In this document: in pieces, positions 17,113 to 25,631 of the stretch | Layout of the letters: the number at the start of each line of letters is the position of its first letter | Position numbering within the stretch: position 1 is the first letter of the stretch | From: Oscillospiraceae bacterium | GTDB lineage: Bacteria > Bacillota > Clostridia > UMGS1810 | NCBI GenBank assembly: GCA_015068705.1 | Contig: SVJZ01000009.1 | Coordinates: 1 to 64,000 of the forward strand | DNA: 64,000 bases | Direction: 5' to 3' | Notes under the pieces: generated by a model | Databases searched by the model: none | Told to the model about the DNA's origin: nothing | Seen by the model: the letters and a program-made list of their open reading frames with translations, nothing else | Made by a program: the position numbers and the translations under genes

Positions 17113-19686
17113 ATGAGAGCACTAACAAAAACAATTTGCGCCGCATTGACTCTTGCGTTGGCAATGCAGATATTGCCGGCAGGAGCTGCAAATGATATCA
17201 AAAATGCTACCGTGAGGGTGAATACCACCCTCACGGTGGATGAGGACACCGTAATCAAGCAGGCGGATAAACGCCTGCTTGGCTTCAATAATGATTCCAA
17301 CTGGGCGTATGAGGGACTTTTGGGCAAAGGGACGGCTTACCATGATGATGAATGGGTGGATGCCTACCATGATTATGGCATGAAAGCGCCCTTGGTGCGT
17401 GGATTTTTTCACAATCTGGACTGGATGGACACGGTGGGTAACAACCGCGCTGCTCTCGTGGGCGGTGGCTTGTATTCTTACGGCATGCCCGAGTGGATCA
17501 AATCGGTTTTGAAAATTACCCCCGATGCACAGTTTTCTATCTGTATCAATGTAGAAGATAGTGTATTTGACCTGCAAAATCTGGTGCGCTATTTGCTCCT
17601 TATGCCCGACGACCCGCGTGCAGTGGATGCCAATGGTGTCAACTGGGCGCAGGTGCGTGTGGATGACGGTCTGGTAGACCCTGTCCCGATTGCCTGCCTG
17701 GAGCTTGGCAACGAAACCGACCATCAATTGTGTAACGCAAAGGGTGGTTGGGATAATCTGACCGAGCAGGAGGTTGCCGATTGTGCGCAGCAATATGTTG
17801 ATTGGTGCAATCCTATCATCGACGGCATCCGTCTGGTGAGTACCGATGTGAAACTTGCCGCACTGGTTAACAGTGGCGGAAGCATAGAGGAGACCAAGAG
17901 CGTTTACTGGGATGAAAAAATTATCAATGAGCTTGGTGCCAAGGTAGATCTGATCGTATTGCACTACTATCAATGGCATGGCAATGACAATACCACCAAT
18001 GCAAATCAGGGTCTCAAGCTGGATGAATACCGCATCAATTATGTAATGAATCTGATGGCGGTTTTGCCCGAGGAAAGCAGACCCAAGCTATATATGTCCG
18101 AGCATGCCTGCTTGGTAAATGATTATGCAAAAGATCCGGATACCGGGCTTATGCTGGGGCAGGTTACTTCCCTCAAAGGCACCATTACCACTGCGGAAGT
18201 GATTATTCGCATGGCAAATAGCCCTGCGATGGCATTTGCCAGCTATCATTCCCTGTCCGATTCACTTAAAAATCGTCTGGATTTTGGTGGCAAATCCTGG
18301 GGCGCAATGCGTCGTTACAGTCAGCAGGGGGATGTACAACTTACGGTGGTGGGCGAATTTTTCCGAATGGCATACGATGTGTTCGGCGACCATGTGGTAA
18401 AGAGCACCTTTACCGAACCGCAGCCGCATCATTATGCGGTTCCGTCATACAACAACGGAAACTCCAATCAGATTATTACTGCAACGGCGCATACCACTAC
18501 TGATGGCGGAATGCGGTTGCTCTTTTCCAACCAGAATCCCAATGTAGGACACAACATCACCTTTGTGTCGGACGGGGAGTACAAGCTGGAAAAAGAGGTT
18601 ATCTTAACCGACGACAATCTGTATGTGGACAACAATATGCTCACTCCAGATGCGTATTATGTTACCACAAATGTGGTAAATTCTCAGAGCAAATTCCAAA
18701 GCTACTATGTGCCGCCGCAGAGCGTAGTTGCACTGTATCTGGCGCCCATGGATGCAGTATATACCGAGCCAGACCGTCCGCTTGAGGTCGTGCTGCGGGA
18801 TGACAACGGCACTGCCGTTACCTGTACCAATGGTGTGTTCTTTGCAGAGATTGAAGCACTGGAAGGACGCGCGTTTGAAAAATCGCAGGGGCTGATGCTT
18901 TCGGTGATCAATGCCGAAGGGGAAATTGTTGCCCTTGACTGGAAGGATTTGCTCCGTCAGCGTACATCCTTTTCCTGTGTATTGCCCGAAAGCGGAAATT
19001 ATACTCTGCGCATTTCGGACGGCACCACAACCTACGAGAAGAGTTTTAATGCACAGGTGGTAAAATCCAAGCGCGCGCATGTGAGCTTGATTTCCATAGA
19101 CGGTTGCGACAACAACACCTATCAGGTGGATTACACGGTACATTTTGGCGTGGATGCACGGCTAGGAAATACCTATTCGGTCAGCATTGAGGATATGGAC
19201 GGCGGCGTACACTATTACACCGCAGGGAAAAAAGGAGCAACCGATACGGTACAGGGCGAGGCACATATGCCAACCTGGGTACCGGGCGGCAGATATAAAC
19301 TGGTAGTTGCGTTTGGCGATTACCGCTATGAAAAGGAATTTTCCTTCCTCAAGGCGAGCGAACTGGTGCGCGTAAGTGCTGCACCCGTTAAGGGAAATGG
19401 TGATGTCTACACCCTGAATGATTATAAGACGGGCGAGGATATGACGGTATCCCTTACTAATATCAGCGATACACCGCAGACCTTTATGCTGTACGCTTCG
19501 GCATATGGAACGCAGGGCGACATGATTGGTGCAAGTGCCTCCAATACAACTGTTACCCTTGCAGTGGGTGAAACCAAGCAGGTGCCACTCACGGTCAATT
19601 CCACCGTAAATGCGCCCGTGCTGATTAAGTTCTTCACGTGGGATGGCAGTATGTCACCGCTCAACGATGTATACTTTACCAAATAA
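17113..19686 (+). CDS. Secreted multidomain glycoside hydrolase, clan GH-A-like (copy 2)
   Basis: 857 residues, signal peptide MRALTKTICAALTLALAMQI. It matches the copy at 13325 along its whole length. Candidate acid/base Glu201 (CLELGNETDH) and candidate nucleophile Glu330 (LYMSEHACL) are kept at identical positions. The two copies differ most in residues about 205-310 (for example DLQLFAPRGG against DHQLCNAKGG, and ILHWYHG against VLHYYQW), the region between the catalytic strands that would line the substrate cleft. The C-terminal Ig-like modules are nearly identical. This suggests the copies have diverged in substrate subsites while keeping the same chemistry (inference). No SLH anchor is present. 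Confidence 0.75.
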   Translation: MRALTKTICAALTLALAMQILPAGAANDIKNATVRVNTTLTVDEDTVIKQADKRLLGFNNDSNWAYEGLLGKGTAYHDDEWVDAYHDYGMKAPLVRGFFHNLDWMDTVGNNRAALVGGGLYSYGMPEWIKSVLKITPDAQFSICINVEDSVFDLQNLVRYLLLMPDDPRAVDANGVNWAQVRVDDGLVDPVPIACLELGNETDHQLCNAKGGWDNLTEQEVADCAQQYVDWCNPIIDGIRLVSTDVKLAALVNSGGSIEETKSVYWDEKIINELGAKVDLIVLHYYQWHGNDNTTNANQGLKLDEYRINYVMNLMAVLPEESRPKLYMSEHACLVNDYAKDPDTGLMLGQVTSLKGTITTAEVIIRMANSPAMAFASYHSLSDSLKNRLDFGGKSWGAMRRYSQQGDVQLTVVGEFFRMAYDVFGDHVVKSTFTEPQPHHYAVPSYNNGNSNQIITATAHTTTDGGMRLLFSNQNPNVGHNITFVSDGEYKLEKEVILTDDNLYVDNNMLTPDAYYVTTNVVNSQSKFQSYYVPPQSVVALYLAPMDAVYTEPDRPLEVVLRDDNGTAVTCTNGVFFAEIEALEGRAFEKSQGLMLSVINAEGEIVALDWKDLLRQRTSFSCVLPESGNYTLRISDGTTTYEKSFNAQVVKSKRAHVSLISIDGCDNNTYQVDYTVHFGVDARLGNTYSVSIEDMDGGVHYYTAGKKGATDTVQGEAHMPTWVPGGRYKLVVAFGDYRYEKEFSFLKASELVRVSAAPVKGNGDVYTLNDYKTGEDMTVSLTNISDTPQTFMLYASAYGTQGDMIGASASNTTVTLAVGETKQVPLTVNSTVNAPVLIKFFTWDGSMSPLNDVYFTK

Positions 19687-19698
19687 GGAGGCAGAGAA

Positions 19699-20817
19699 AT
19701 GAGAAGAATGAAAACAATATTGTCTTTGGTGTTCGCTCTGCTACTCCTGTTTGGCATGAGCGCGCAGGCAGTGCCACTTACCCTATGGGAATACGGTACA
19801 ATGCTGGCAAGTCCAGCCTCTATGGATGGTGGCAGATACGGGAATCCATATTATCTGTATCGCAACTCTTTCAAAACTGAATTAAGTGATGAGGAGGCGC
19901 ATGGTGGCAATCTTTCGTTTAAGGTTTACCCGTGGGTGTACCTGAATGAAGGTGTGGGTGATGCGCAGGAACTCTATATGCAAAACCTCTATCCGCCCCA
20001 GGGTGTACACAAAACCAACCAGATTGCGTATGAATGCTTCCTCAAGGGGGCAGATACGAATGGTACCCTTCACGATTCTATGATTATCAAAGCCAATCTT
20101 TATAAGGAAAATGGCGACGATAAGACGCTTGTTACAGCTTATTCAGCCCAGACCGAGTCGGTAGAAAACGGTTGGGTGCGGGCATATGCCGTGATTCCAC
20201 CTGAATTGGATTATGATTATATCCTGTTTTCGGTAGGATATTTCGGCTCGCGGGATGCCAATCGCGAGGTGGGCGAATTTTATATCGATGATATCGCCGC
20301 ATGGCTGATTCCTGCAAAGATAAAAATCGACAACGTGACTGCAGAGGATACCCTGTTGGATTTGCACAAACTTGTTGTTACCGGTATGGATTCCCAAGGT
20401 GAGAAAAAAGAAGTCCGCGCCAAGGATAACATCAGATTCCGTGTGGTTTCGGGCGATGCTCAACTGGAAAATGGTCGCTATCTGATACATGGCAATAGCC
20501 GCAGTGAGCAGATTGTCTGCGAGGCGAATTTGTTTGGTATTACCACCACCTTCACTGTTGATTTCAAGGGAAGTGTTTCGGTTGGTGAGGTAACCAATTC
20601 GGGCGGTGTGTATCAGGTGTCTGCCACCAATAATGGCGACAGCGCGGCGCAGGTGCAGTTGGTTACCTGTCTATATGACGGGTCCCGTCTCTCGGCAATT
20701 GATATTGCCGTAAAGGAGCTTGCCGTAGGCGAGAGCGCAACAGTGCGCTCCAAGGATATGACGGCTCCCTTTTATGTGAAAAATCCGGTTATTCAAACAT
20801 ATGTTCTGACAAAATAA
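19699..20817 (+). CDS. Secreted carbohydrate-binding-like companion protein (copy 2)
   Basis: 372 residues, the same length as its copy at 15920, with signal peptide MRRMKTILSLVFALLLLFGM and AAGGAGG 12 bases after the glycosidase stop. The domain order is unchanged: jelly-roll (to EFYIDDIAAWL), Ig-like, then a small C-terminal beta domain whose sequence is almost identical to copy 1. Changes cluster in the jelly-roll between residues 25 and 100 and near residue 160. No catalytic residues can be recognised. The exact gene pairing is conserved after duplication, which argues for joint function with the adjacent glycosidase. Confidence 0.6.
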   Translation: MRRMKTILSLVFALLLLFGMSAQAVPLTLWEYGTMLASPASMDGGRYGNPYYLYRNSFKTELSDEEAHGGNLSFKVYPWVYLNEGVGDAQELYMQNLYPPQGVHKTNQIAYECFLKGADTNGTLHDSMIIKANLYKENGDDKTLVTAYSAQTESVENGWVRAYAVIPPELDYDYILFSVGYFGSRDANREVGEFYIDDIAAWLIPAKIKIDNVTAEDTLLDLHKLVVTGMDSQGEKKEVRAKDNIRFRVVSGDAQLENGRYLIHGNSRSEQIVCEANLFGITTTFTVDFKGSVSVGEVTNSGGVYQVSATNNGDSAAQVQLVTCLYDGSRLSAIDIAVKELAVGESATVRSKDMTAPFYVKNPVIQTYVLTK

Positions 20818-20831
20818 AGGAGATGAGCAAG

Positions 20832-21944
20832 ATGGGCTATATCATGGGTGACAGTGCAGTTTATCTGGCGGATAATGCCTACTATATCATGTTTCACACC
20901 TATGCACCGGGCATTGGCTGGGTGCGTATCGGCGACAAGGATTACCATGACCATGTGTGTGGTATGGTGCGCTCGGAAGATACGGTACATAAAATCAAGG
21001 TGCCTGCCCATGTACTGGACGAGGTAGGTGCATATACCATCAATTTCCGAAAGATTATCGACCGTTGCCCCTATTTCCCCAAGAGCGAGGAAGAGGTTGA
21101 GTCGAGGGATTACACCTTCCGTAGCCCCAAAGGCAGGGAAAAGACCAACCTCTACCTGCTTGGTGATGTGCACGACAGACACCAGCCGGGCGTTGATGTG
21201 GGCAGTTATTTTGGGGATGATCTGGACATTCTGGTGCTACTGGGCGATACCTCCGAAAATGGTACCCGTGATGGTGCAATGGATGCCCAACGCATTGCGG
21301 CAGACATTACCCGTGGCGAAGTAGCAACCTTGTATGTACACGGTAACCACGAGGCACGCGGAAGATTTTCTACCGAACTGCGCCATTATGTGGGAGTGGG
21401 AGATGTATTCCACTACACATTCCACACCGATAATATCTATGGCATCGTGCTCGATGCCGGCGAGGATAAGTTTGACCAATCGCGCGAATACGGCGGGCTG
21501 GCAGTATTTGACGAGTATCGCCGGGAGCAGATTGCATTTCTGGATGAGGTAATTGCCAAGGGCGAGTACAAAAATTACGAGCATGTGCTGGTGTTTTTAC
21601 ATATTCCGCTCATTCAGAAACGAAACGAACCCATGAAGGACATCTATTATGAATGGATTAAACGCCTCAATCACATTGCCCCTGAGGTGATGCTCTGTGC
21701 ACATGAGCATGTAGTGCAGTTTATCGAACCGGGCAGTGATTTCTTTGGCATGAAGCAGGAGTACCCGGTTGTTGCCGTTTCGGTGCATGAGGGCGAGTGG
21801 GTGGACGATATGCGTTGCCGCCTGCTTGACCTTGCCGGCATGGCAATGACAGTTACCAAGGATAAGCTGGATTTTGTGGTAACTGATATGGAGCATAAAG
21901 AACGGGAACGCTACAGCATTGATTTAACCGGGAGGAACCCATAA
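20832..21944 (+). CDS. Calcineurin-like metallophosphoesterase, cytoplasmic
   Basis: 370 residues from ATG 20832. The in-frame ATG at 20823 directly abuts the AAGGAG motif, whereas 20832 lies 9 bases from it. The metallophosphoesterase motifs appear in order: GDVHD near residue 115, LGDTSENGT, HGNHEARG, a single His in FLHIPL and a CAHEHV variant of the final GHxH. These residues bind two metal ions and cleave phosphate mono- or diesters (family knowledge). The first 100 residues are a separate beta-rich domain. There is no signal peptide, so it works inside the cell, unlike the preceding gene products. Its stop overlaps the start of the alpha-galactosidase, so it belongs to the glycan operon. 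It may act on a phosphorylated substituent of the imported glycan; substrate unknown. Confidence 0.8.
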   Translation: MGYIMGDSAVYLADNAYYIMFHTYAPGIGWVRIGDKDYHDHVCGMVRSEDTVHKIKVPAHVLDEVGAYTINFRKIIDRCPYFPKSEEEVESRDYTFRSPKGREKTNLYLLGDVHDRHQPGVDVGSYFGDDLDILVLLGDTSENGTRDGAMDAQRIAADITRGEVATLYVHGNHEARGRFSTELRHYVGVGDVFHYTFHTDNIYGIVLDAGEDKFDQSREYGGLAVFDEYRREQIAFLDEVIAKGEYKNYEHVLVFLHIPLIQKRNEPMKDIYYEWIKRLNHIAPEVMLCAHEHVVQFIEPGSDFFGMKQEYPVVAVSVHEGEWVDDMRCRLLDLAGMAMTVTKDKLDFVVTDMEHKERERYSIDLTGRNP

Positions 21945-24097
21945 TGGCAATTCAAGTACAAGGAACTCAGTTTCACTTAAAGGGTAAACATGTCAGCTAT
22001 ATTTTTTCTCTTTACAAAGAACGCTTTTTAACCCACATTTACTGGGGAAAACGCTTTGAATCCGATTGTGATTTGTCTTATTTTCCGGATGAATTTATCT
22101 ATTCCCGTGCAAATGCCGTACATGTGCGTCTGGATGAAACCAACCATATGTTTATGAGTGATTTGCAGTTGGAATTTTCGGTGTTTGGCGGCGGTGACTA
22201 CCGCCTGCCCACCTTCCATGCGCGGTATGCAGATGGCTCCACTGTGAGTGAATTTACCTATGAGGGCTACCGCATTATGGATGGAAAACCCCAATTAAAA
22301 GGGCTTCCCTCCACCTATGACGAGGGAGATGCGCAGACGCTGGAAATCACCTTCCGCGATTCGCGTACCGGTATCAGGGCGGTTTTACTTTACACCATTT
22401 TTGAGGAGTATGATGTAATTACCCGTAGCATCCGTTACGAAAACTGCGGCACCGAGCGTGCGGATATTCTCTCTGCACAATCAACCACGGTGGATTTTTA
22501 CGGGCAGGATTATAAAATGCTTACCCTGGAGGGAGATTGGCTGCGGGAACGCAGTATGGAATGGCGTAAGGTGGGGCACAACACCATGACGGTGGAATCA
22601 CGCCGTGGTATGAGCAGCCATATGTGCAACCCGTTTATTGCCCTTGCCGAAACAAACGCCACCGAAAATGGCGGCGATGTGTACGGCTTTTCGCTGGTTT
22701 ACAGCGGTAATTTTGCCGCATCCGCCGAGGGTAACTCGTGCGGCGGTACCCGTGTTACCATGGGTATCAATCCATTTAATTTTGAATATCCGTTATCTCC
22801 GGGGGAGCAGTTCCAGACCCCCGAGGTGGTGATGGTGTATTCGGATACCGGCTTAAATGGCATGAGTAATCGCTATCACCGTATTTACCGCGAGCGGCTT
22901 TGCAAAGGGATTTATCGGGATGCCGAACGCCCCATGCTCATCAACAACTGGGAGGGCACCGGCACCCATTTTACCAAGGAAAAACTTGCCGAGATTGCCA
23001 GGGGTGGCAAAGCACTGGGACTGGAACTTTTTGTGCTTGACGATGGTTGGTTTGGCAAGCGAAATATTGCCGGCTCGCTGGGTGATTGGTATGTTAACCG
23101 CGACCTTCTGCCCGACGGGCTGGAGGGAATTGCAAATGAAACCAAGGCACTGGATATGAAATTCGGTTTGTGGATTGAGCCGGAAATGATTTCGCCCGAG
23201 AGCGAACTTTACCGCGCACATCCCGATTGGTGTATCCATGCCGAGGGTAGAAATCGTACCCTTTGCCGTGACCAGTTGGTGCTGGATCTGACCCGCGCCG
23301 AGGTACGCGATTATGTGGTGGATGTGATTTGCAAGGTCATCCGCAGTGCTGATATATCTTATATCAAATGGGATTGCAACCGAAACATCACCGAAACCGC
23401 GTCCATGCGCCAGACACACGACTTTGTGATGGGTCTGTATGATATTTTGGATCGCATCACCGGCGCATTCCCCGAAATTTTGTTTGAGGGTTGCAGTGGT
23501 GGTGGCGGAAGATTTGACCCCGGTATGTTGTATTATATGCCCCAGACATGGACGAGCGATGATACCAACCCCATCCGGCGCTTAAAAATTCAGCATGGCA
23601 CATCGGTGGTGTATCCGCCCGTTACCATGACGGCACATGTGGGCAAAATTGATGTGGGCAAAGAGGGATACAACCATTTCTTGAATACCTGTGCGATGGT
23701 TGCCATGGCGGGAAATTTCGGATATGAGATGGATTTGAGCCTGCTTTCGGAGGATGAGTTGGAGCAGGCGCGCGAATATGTGGAAATGTATCGGGAAATC
23801 CGTCCGACCGTTCAGTTTGGCGCATTTTACCGGATTGAAAGTCCCTTTGAGGGACGGTTTGTATCATGGGAGTTTGTAGACGATACCCGTGCAGTACTCT
23901 TTGTATACCAGACCGAAAAAGAATCCAATGGTGCCGAACGCAAGATTAAACTTTCCGGGCTTGATCCCAATGCAAACTACCGTTGCCGCGATAGGGTATA
24001 TTCGGGCGAAGCGCTCATGAAGGTGGGGCTTCGTGTTCCTCTTCAGCGGTATGAGTATTTTGCCGATTGCTATGTAATGGAAAAACTGGAGGGGTAA
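21944..24097 (+). CDS. Alpha-galactosidase, family GH36
   Basis: 717 residues, close to the usual length of about 720-740 for bacterial GH36 enzymes. It hydrolyses terminal alpha-1,6-galactose from oligosaccharides such as melibiose and raffinose, or from galactomannan fragments (family knowledge). Family signatures are present: LFVLDDGWFGKRN, GLWIEPEMISP, YIKWDCNR with nucleophile Asp477, and TWTSDDTNP with acid/base Asp539. No signal peptide is present, so it acts on imported oligosaccharides. The start codon overlaps the phosphoesterase stop by one base, and the esterase gene follows after 3 bases. Its presence suggests that the glycan handled by this locus carries alpha-galactosyl side groups (inference). 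Confidence 0.92.
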   Translation: MAIQVQGTQFHLKGKHVSYIFSLYKERFLTHIYWGKRFESDCDLSYFPDEFIYSRANAVHVRLDETNHMFMSDLQLEFSVFGGGDYRLPTFHARYADGSTVSEFTYEGYRIMDGKPQLKGLPSTYDEGDAQTLEITFRDSRTGIRAVLLYTIFEEYDVITRSIRYENCGTERADILSAQSTTVDFYGQDYKMLTLEGDWLRERSMEWRKVGHNTMTVESRRGMSSHMCNPFIALAETNATENGGDVYGFSLVYSGNFAASAEGNSCGGTRVTMGINPFNFEYPLSPGEQFQTPEVVMVYSDTGLNGMSNRYHRIYRERLCKGIYRDAERPMLINNWEGTGTHFTKEKLAEIARGGKALGLELFVLDDGWFGKRNIAGSLGDWYVNRDLLPDGLEGIANETKALDMKFGLWIEPEMISPESELYRAHPDWCIHAEGRNRTLCRDQLVLDLTRAEVRDYVVDVICKVIRSADISYIKWDCNRNITETASMRQTHDFVMGLYDILDRITGAFPEILFEGCSGGGGRFDPGMLYYMPQTWTSDDTNPIRRLKIQHGTSVVYPPVTMTAHVGKIDVGKEGYNHFLNTCAMVAMAGNFGYEMDLSLLSEDELEQAREYVEMYREIRPTVQFGAFYRIESPFEGRFVSWEFVDDTRAVLFVYQTEKESNGAERKIKLSGLDPNANYRCRDRVYSGEALMKVGLRVPLQRYEYFADCYVMEKLEG

Positions 24098-24100
24098 GAG

Positions 24101-24886
24101 ATGGAGATTACCACAACGCCCCTTTGGCAGGGGCAGGATAATGGGCTTAACATCACCTATTACCCACCGCAGGGAGAGGCGAGAAGCAGTGCGGTGATTG
24201 TATTTCCCGGCGGGGGATATCGTGTGATGGCAGAGCACGAGGCAAGACCGTATGGCGAATTTTTTGCCGGACACGGGTTTCACGCCTTTGTGGCGGACTA
24301 TCGCACCAACCCGAACCACTTTCCGTTACCGCTTGCAGATGCGCGCCGTGCAGTACGCTATGTGCGGCTCAATGCCGCGCGCTATGGTATCTCCCCCGAA
24401 AAAATTGCGGTAATTGGCTCGTCGGCGGGCGGTCACCTTGCGGCATTGCTTTCCACCTATCGGGAGAAAATCGACTTTGAAATGAACGGCGATGCGGCAG
24501 ATGAGCAGGATTATCTGCCCAACGCACAGATTTTGTGTTATCCCGTTATCCGGCTGACAGGGGAGATTGCCCATGTCGGTTCGGGTGAAAAGCTATTGGG
24601 TGAGGGCTGGCAGGAGAGGGGCGATGCACTTTCACCCGATGTGCTGGTGACACCCGATACGCCGCCTGCATTTATGTGGCACACGGCGGAGGACAGCTGT
24701 GTGGATGTGCGCAACAGCCTCACCTATGGTGCGGCACTCAAGGCAGCAGGTGTGCCGTTTGAGATGCACATTTATCCGGACGGCTTTCACGGTCTGGGCA
24801 TGTGTGCACGGGAGGAAACCTTCGCGGTGCACGATGCCGCGTGGAAGAATGCAGTAGTTTCCTGGCTGAATTATATCGGATTTTAA
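24101..24886 (+). CDS. Alpha/beta-hydrolase esterase, carbohydrate-esterase-like
   Basis: 261 residues, beginning 3 bases after the alpha-galactosidase stop. It has the features of small lipase/esterase-type hydrolases (BD-FAE and acetylxylan-esterase-like): FPGGGY oxyanion region, GSSAGG with catalytic Ser108, EDSCVDV as the acid position and DGFHGLG with the catalytic His. No signal peptide is present, so it acts in the cytoplasm. In this setting it probably removes acetyl or similar ester groups from imported oligosaccharides (inference from context). It is the last gene of the block, followed directly by a strong terminator. Confidence 0.82.
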   Translation: MEITTTPLWQGQDNGLNITYYPPQGEARSSAVIVFPGGGYRVMAEHEARPYGEFFAGHGFHAFVADYRTNPNHFPLPLADARRAVRYVRLNAARYGISPEKIAVIGSSAGGHLAALLSTYREKIDFEMNGDAADEQDYLPNAQILCYPVIRLTGEIAHVGSGEKLLGEGWQERGDALSPDVLVTPDTPPAFMWHTAEDSCVDVRNSLTYGAALKAAGVPFEMHIYPDGFHGLGMCAREETFAVHDAAWKNAVVSWLNYIGF

Positions 24887-24891
24887 AGAAA

Positions 24892-24921
24892 AAAGGCGTG
24901 TGCCATATGGCACACGCCTTT
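24892..24921. terminator. Bidirectional terminator between glycan block and two-component system
   Basis: Perfect 13-bp stem AAAGGCGTGTGCC / GGCACACGCCTTT with an ATAT loop, flanked by A-rich and T-rich bases. It ends both the plus-strand block and the minus-strand response-regulator gene that stops at 24932. Confidence 0.85.
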
Positions 24922-24931
24922 GAGTTTGCTT

Positions 24932-25618
24932 TTAAAAATTTTCAAAAAACCGCACATCTTTGAGCGCTGTTATGATGTCCTTCATGGATTTTGCCTCAAA
25001 CTTTTTGATGATGCGCGCCGCCTGCGTTTTGATGGTACCTTCCTCCACCACGCGTTTTTCTGCAATCTGGCGGTAGGTCATGCCGTTGTAGATGTCACGC
25101 AGGATATCATATTCGGTGCCCGAAAGCTTTACCACATACCCAATCAGGTGCAAAAGACTGGCCTGAGAGCGATACATATTGCCTGCCTCCGAGATAAACA
25201 TCTTCATGATGTCGCCGTTTTCCTCGCTTGCTTTGGGGGCTTTGTCCAGATAAATCTGCTTGATGTTGTCAAACAGTTCTTTCAGGTCAATGTCCTTGAT
25301 CACATAACCGATGGCGCCATTTACAATGGATAAAAACACATATTCACTGTCTTTATGCCCGGTGAGCATAATGATCGGTTGACCGGGTTGTTGCTCCATC
25401 AACCGACGCAATAGCGAGATGCCCGACATATTGGTTTCCATCTGGATGTCCAGCAAAATCAGGTCGGGGCGTATGGCCGCTGCCATTTTAAGACAATCTT
25501 CTGTGTTGTGTGCCGCACCCACCCAGGTAAAATCAGGGCGCATATCCAGATACATATGCAAACCTTCGCAATATTCTACCGAATCATCGCAGATCATTAC
25601 TTTGATTGTTTGCTCCAT
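24932..25618 (-). CDS. Two-component response regulator, NarL/LuxR-like output
   Basis: 228 residues from the ATG at 25618, chosen because AAGGAG sits about 9 bases upstream and the receiver domain begins there (MEQTIKVMICDDSVEYC). Receiver features are the acidic pair Asp11-Asp12 and phospho-acceptor Asp57 in LILLDIQME. The C-terminal domain (about residues 155-225) has a helix-turn-helix of LuxR type (LSGTEYDILRDIYNGMTYRQIAEKR split across two helices). It binds DNA once phosphorylated by the histidine kinase encoded 13 bases upstream. Being convergent with the glycan block makes it a candidate regulator of that block, but no binding site can be proven here. Confidence 0.85.
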   Translation of the reverse strand: MEQTIKVMICDDSVEYCEGLHMYLDMRPDFTWVGAAHNTEDCLKMAAAIRPDLILLDIQMETNMSGISLLRRLMEQQPGQPIIMLTGHKDSEYVFLSIVNGAIGYVIKDIDLKELFDNIKQIYLDKAPKASEENGDIMKMFISEAGNMYRSQASLLHLIGYVVKLSGTEYDILRDIYNGMTYRQIAEKRVVEEGTIKTQAARIIKKFEAKSMKDIITALKDVRFFENF

Positions 25619-25631
25619 TTTAATCGGCTCC

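Larger units (their letters stand above)
17067..20845 (+). repeat. Tandem duplication, copy 2
   Basis: Second copy of the unit at 13279-17065. It contains a glycosidase (17113) and companion (19699) and ends inside the intact phosphoesterase start. Spacing is kept: 3,788 bases between glycosidase starts and 3,779 between companion starts. Confidence 0.85.
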
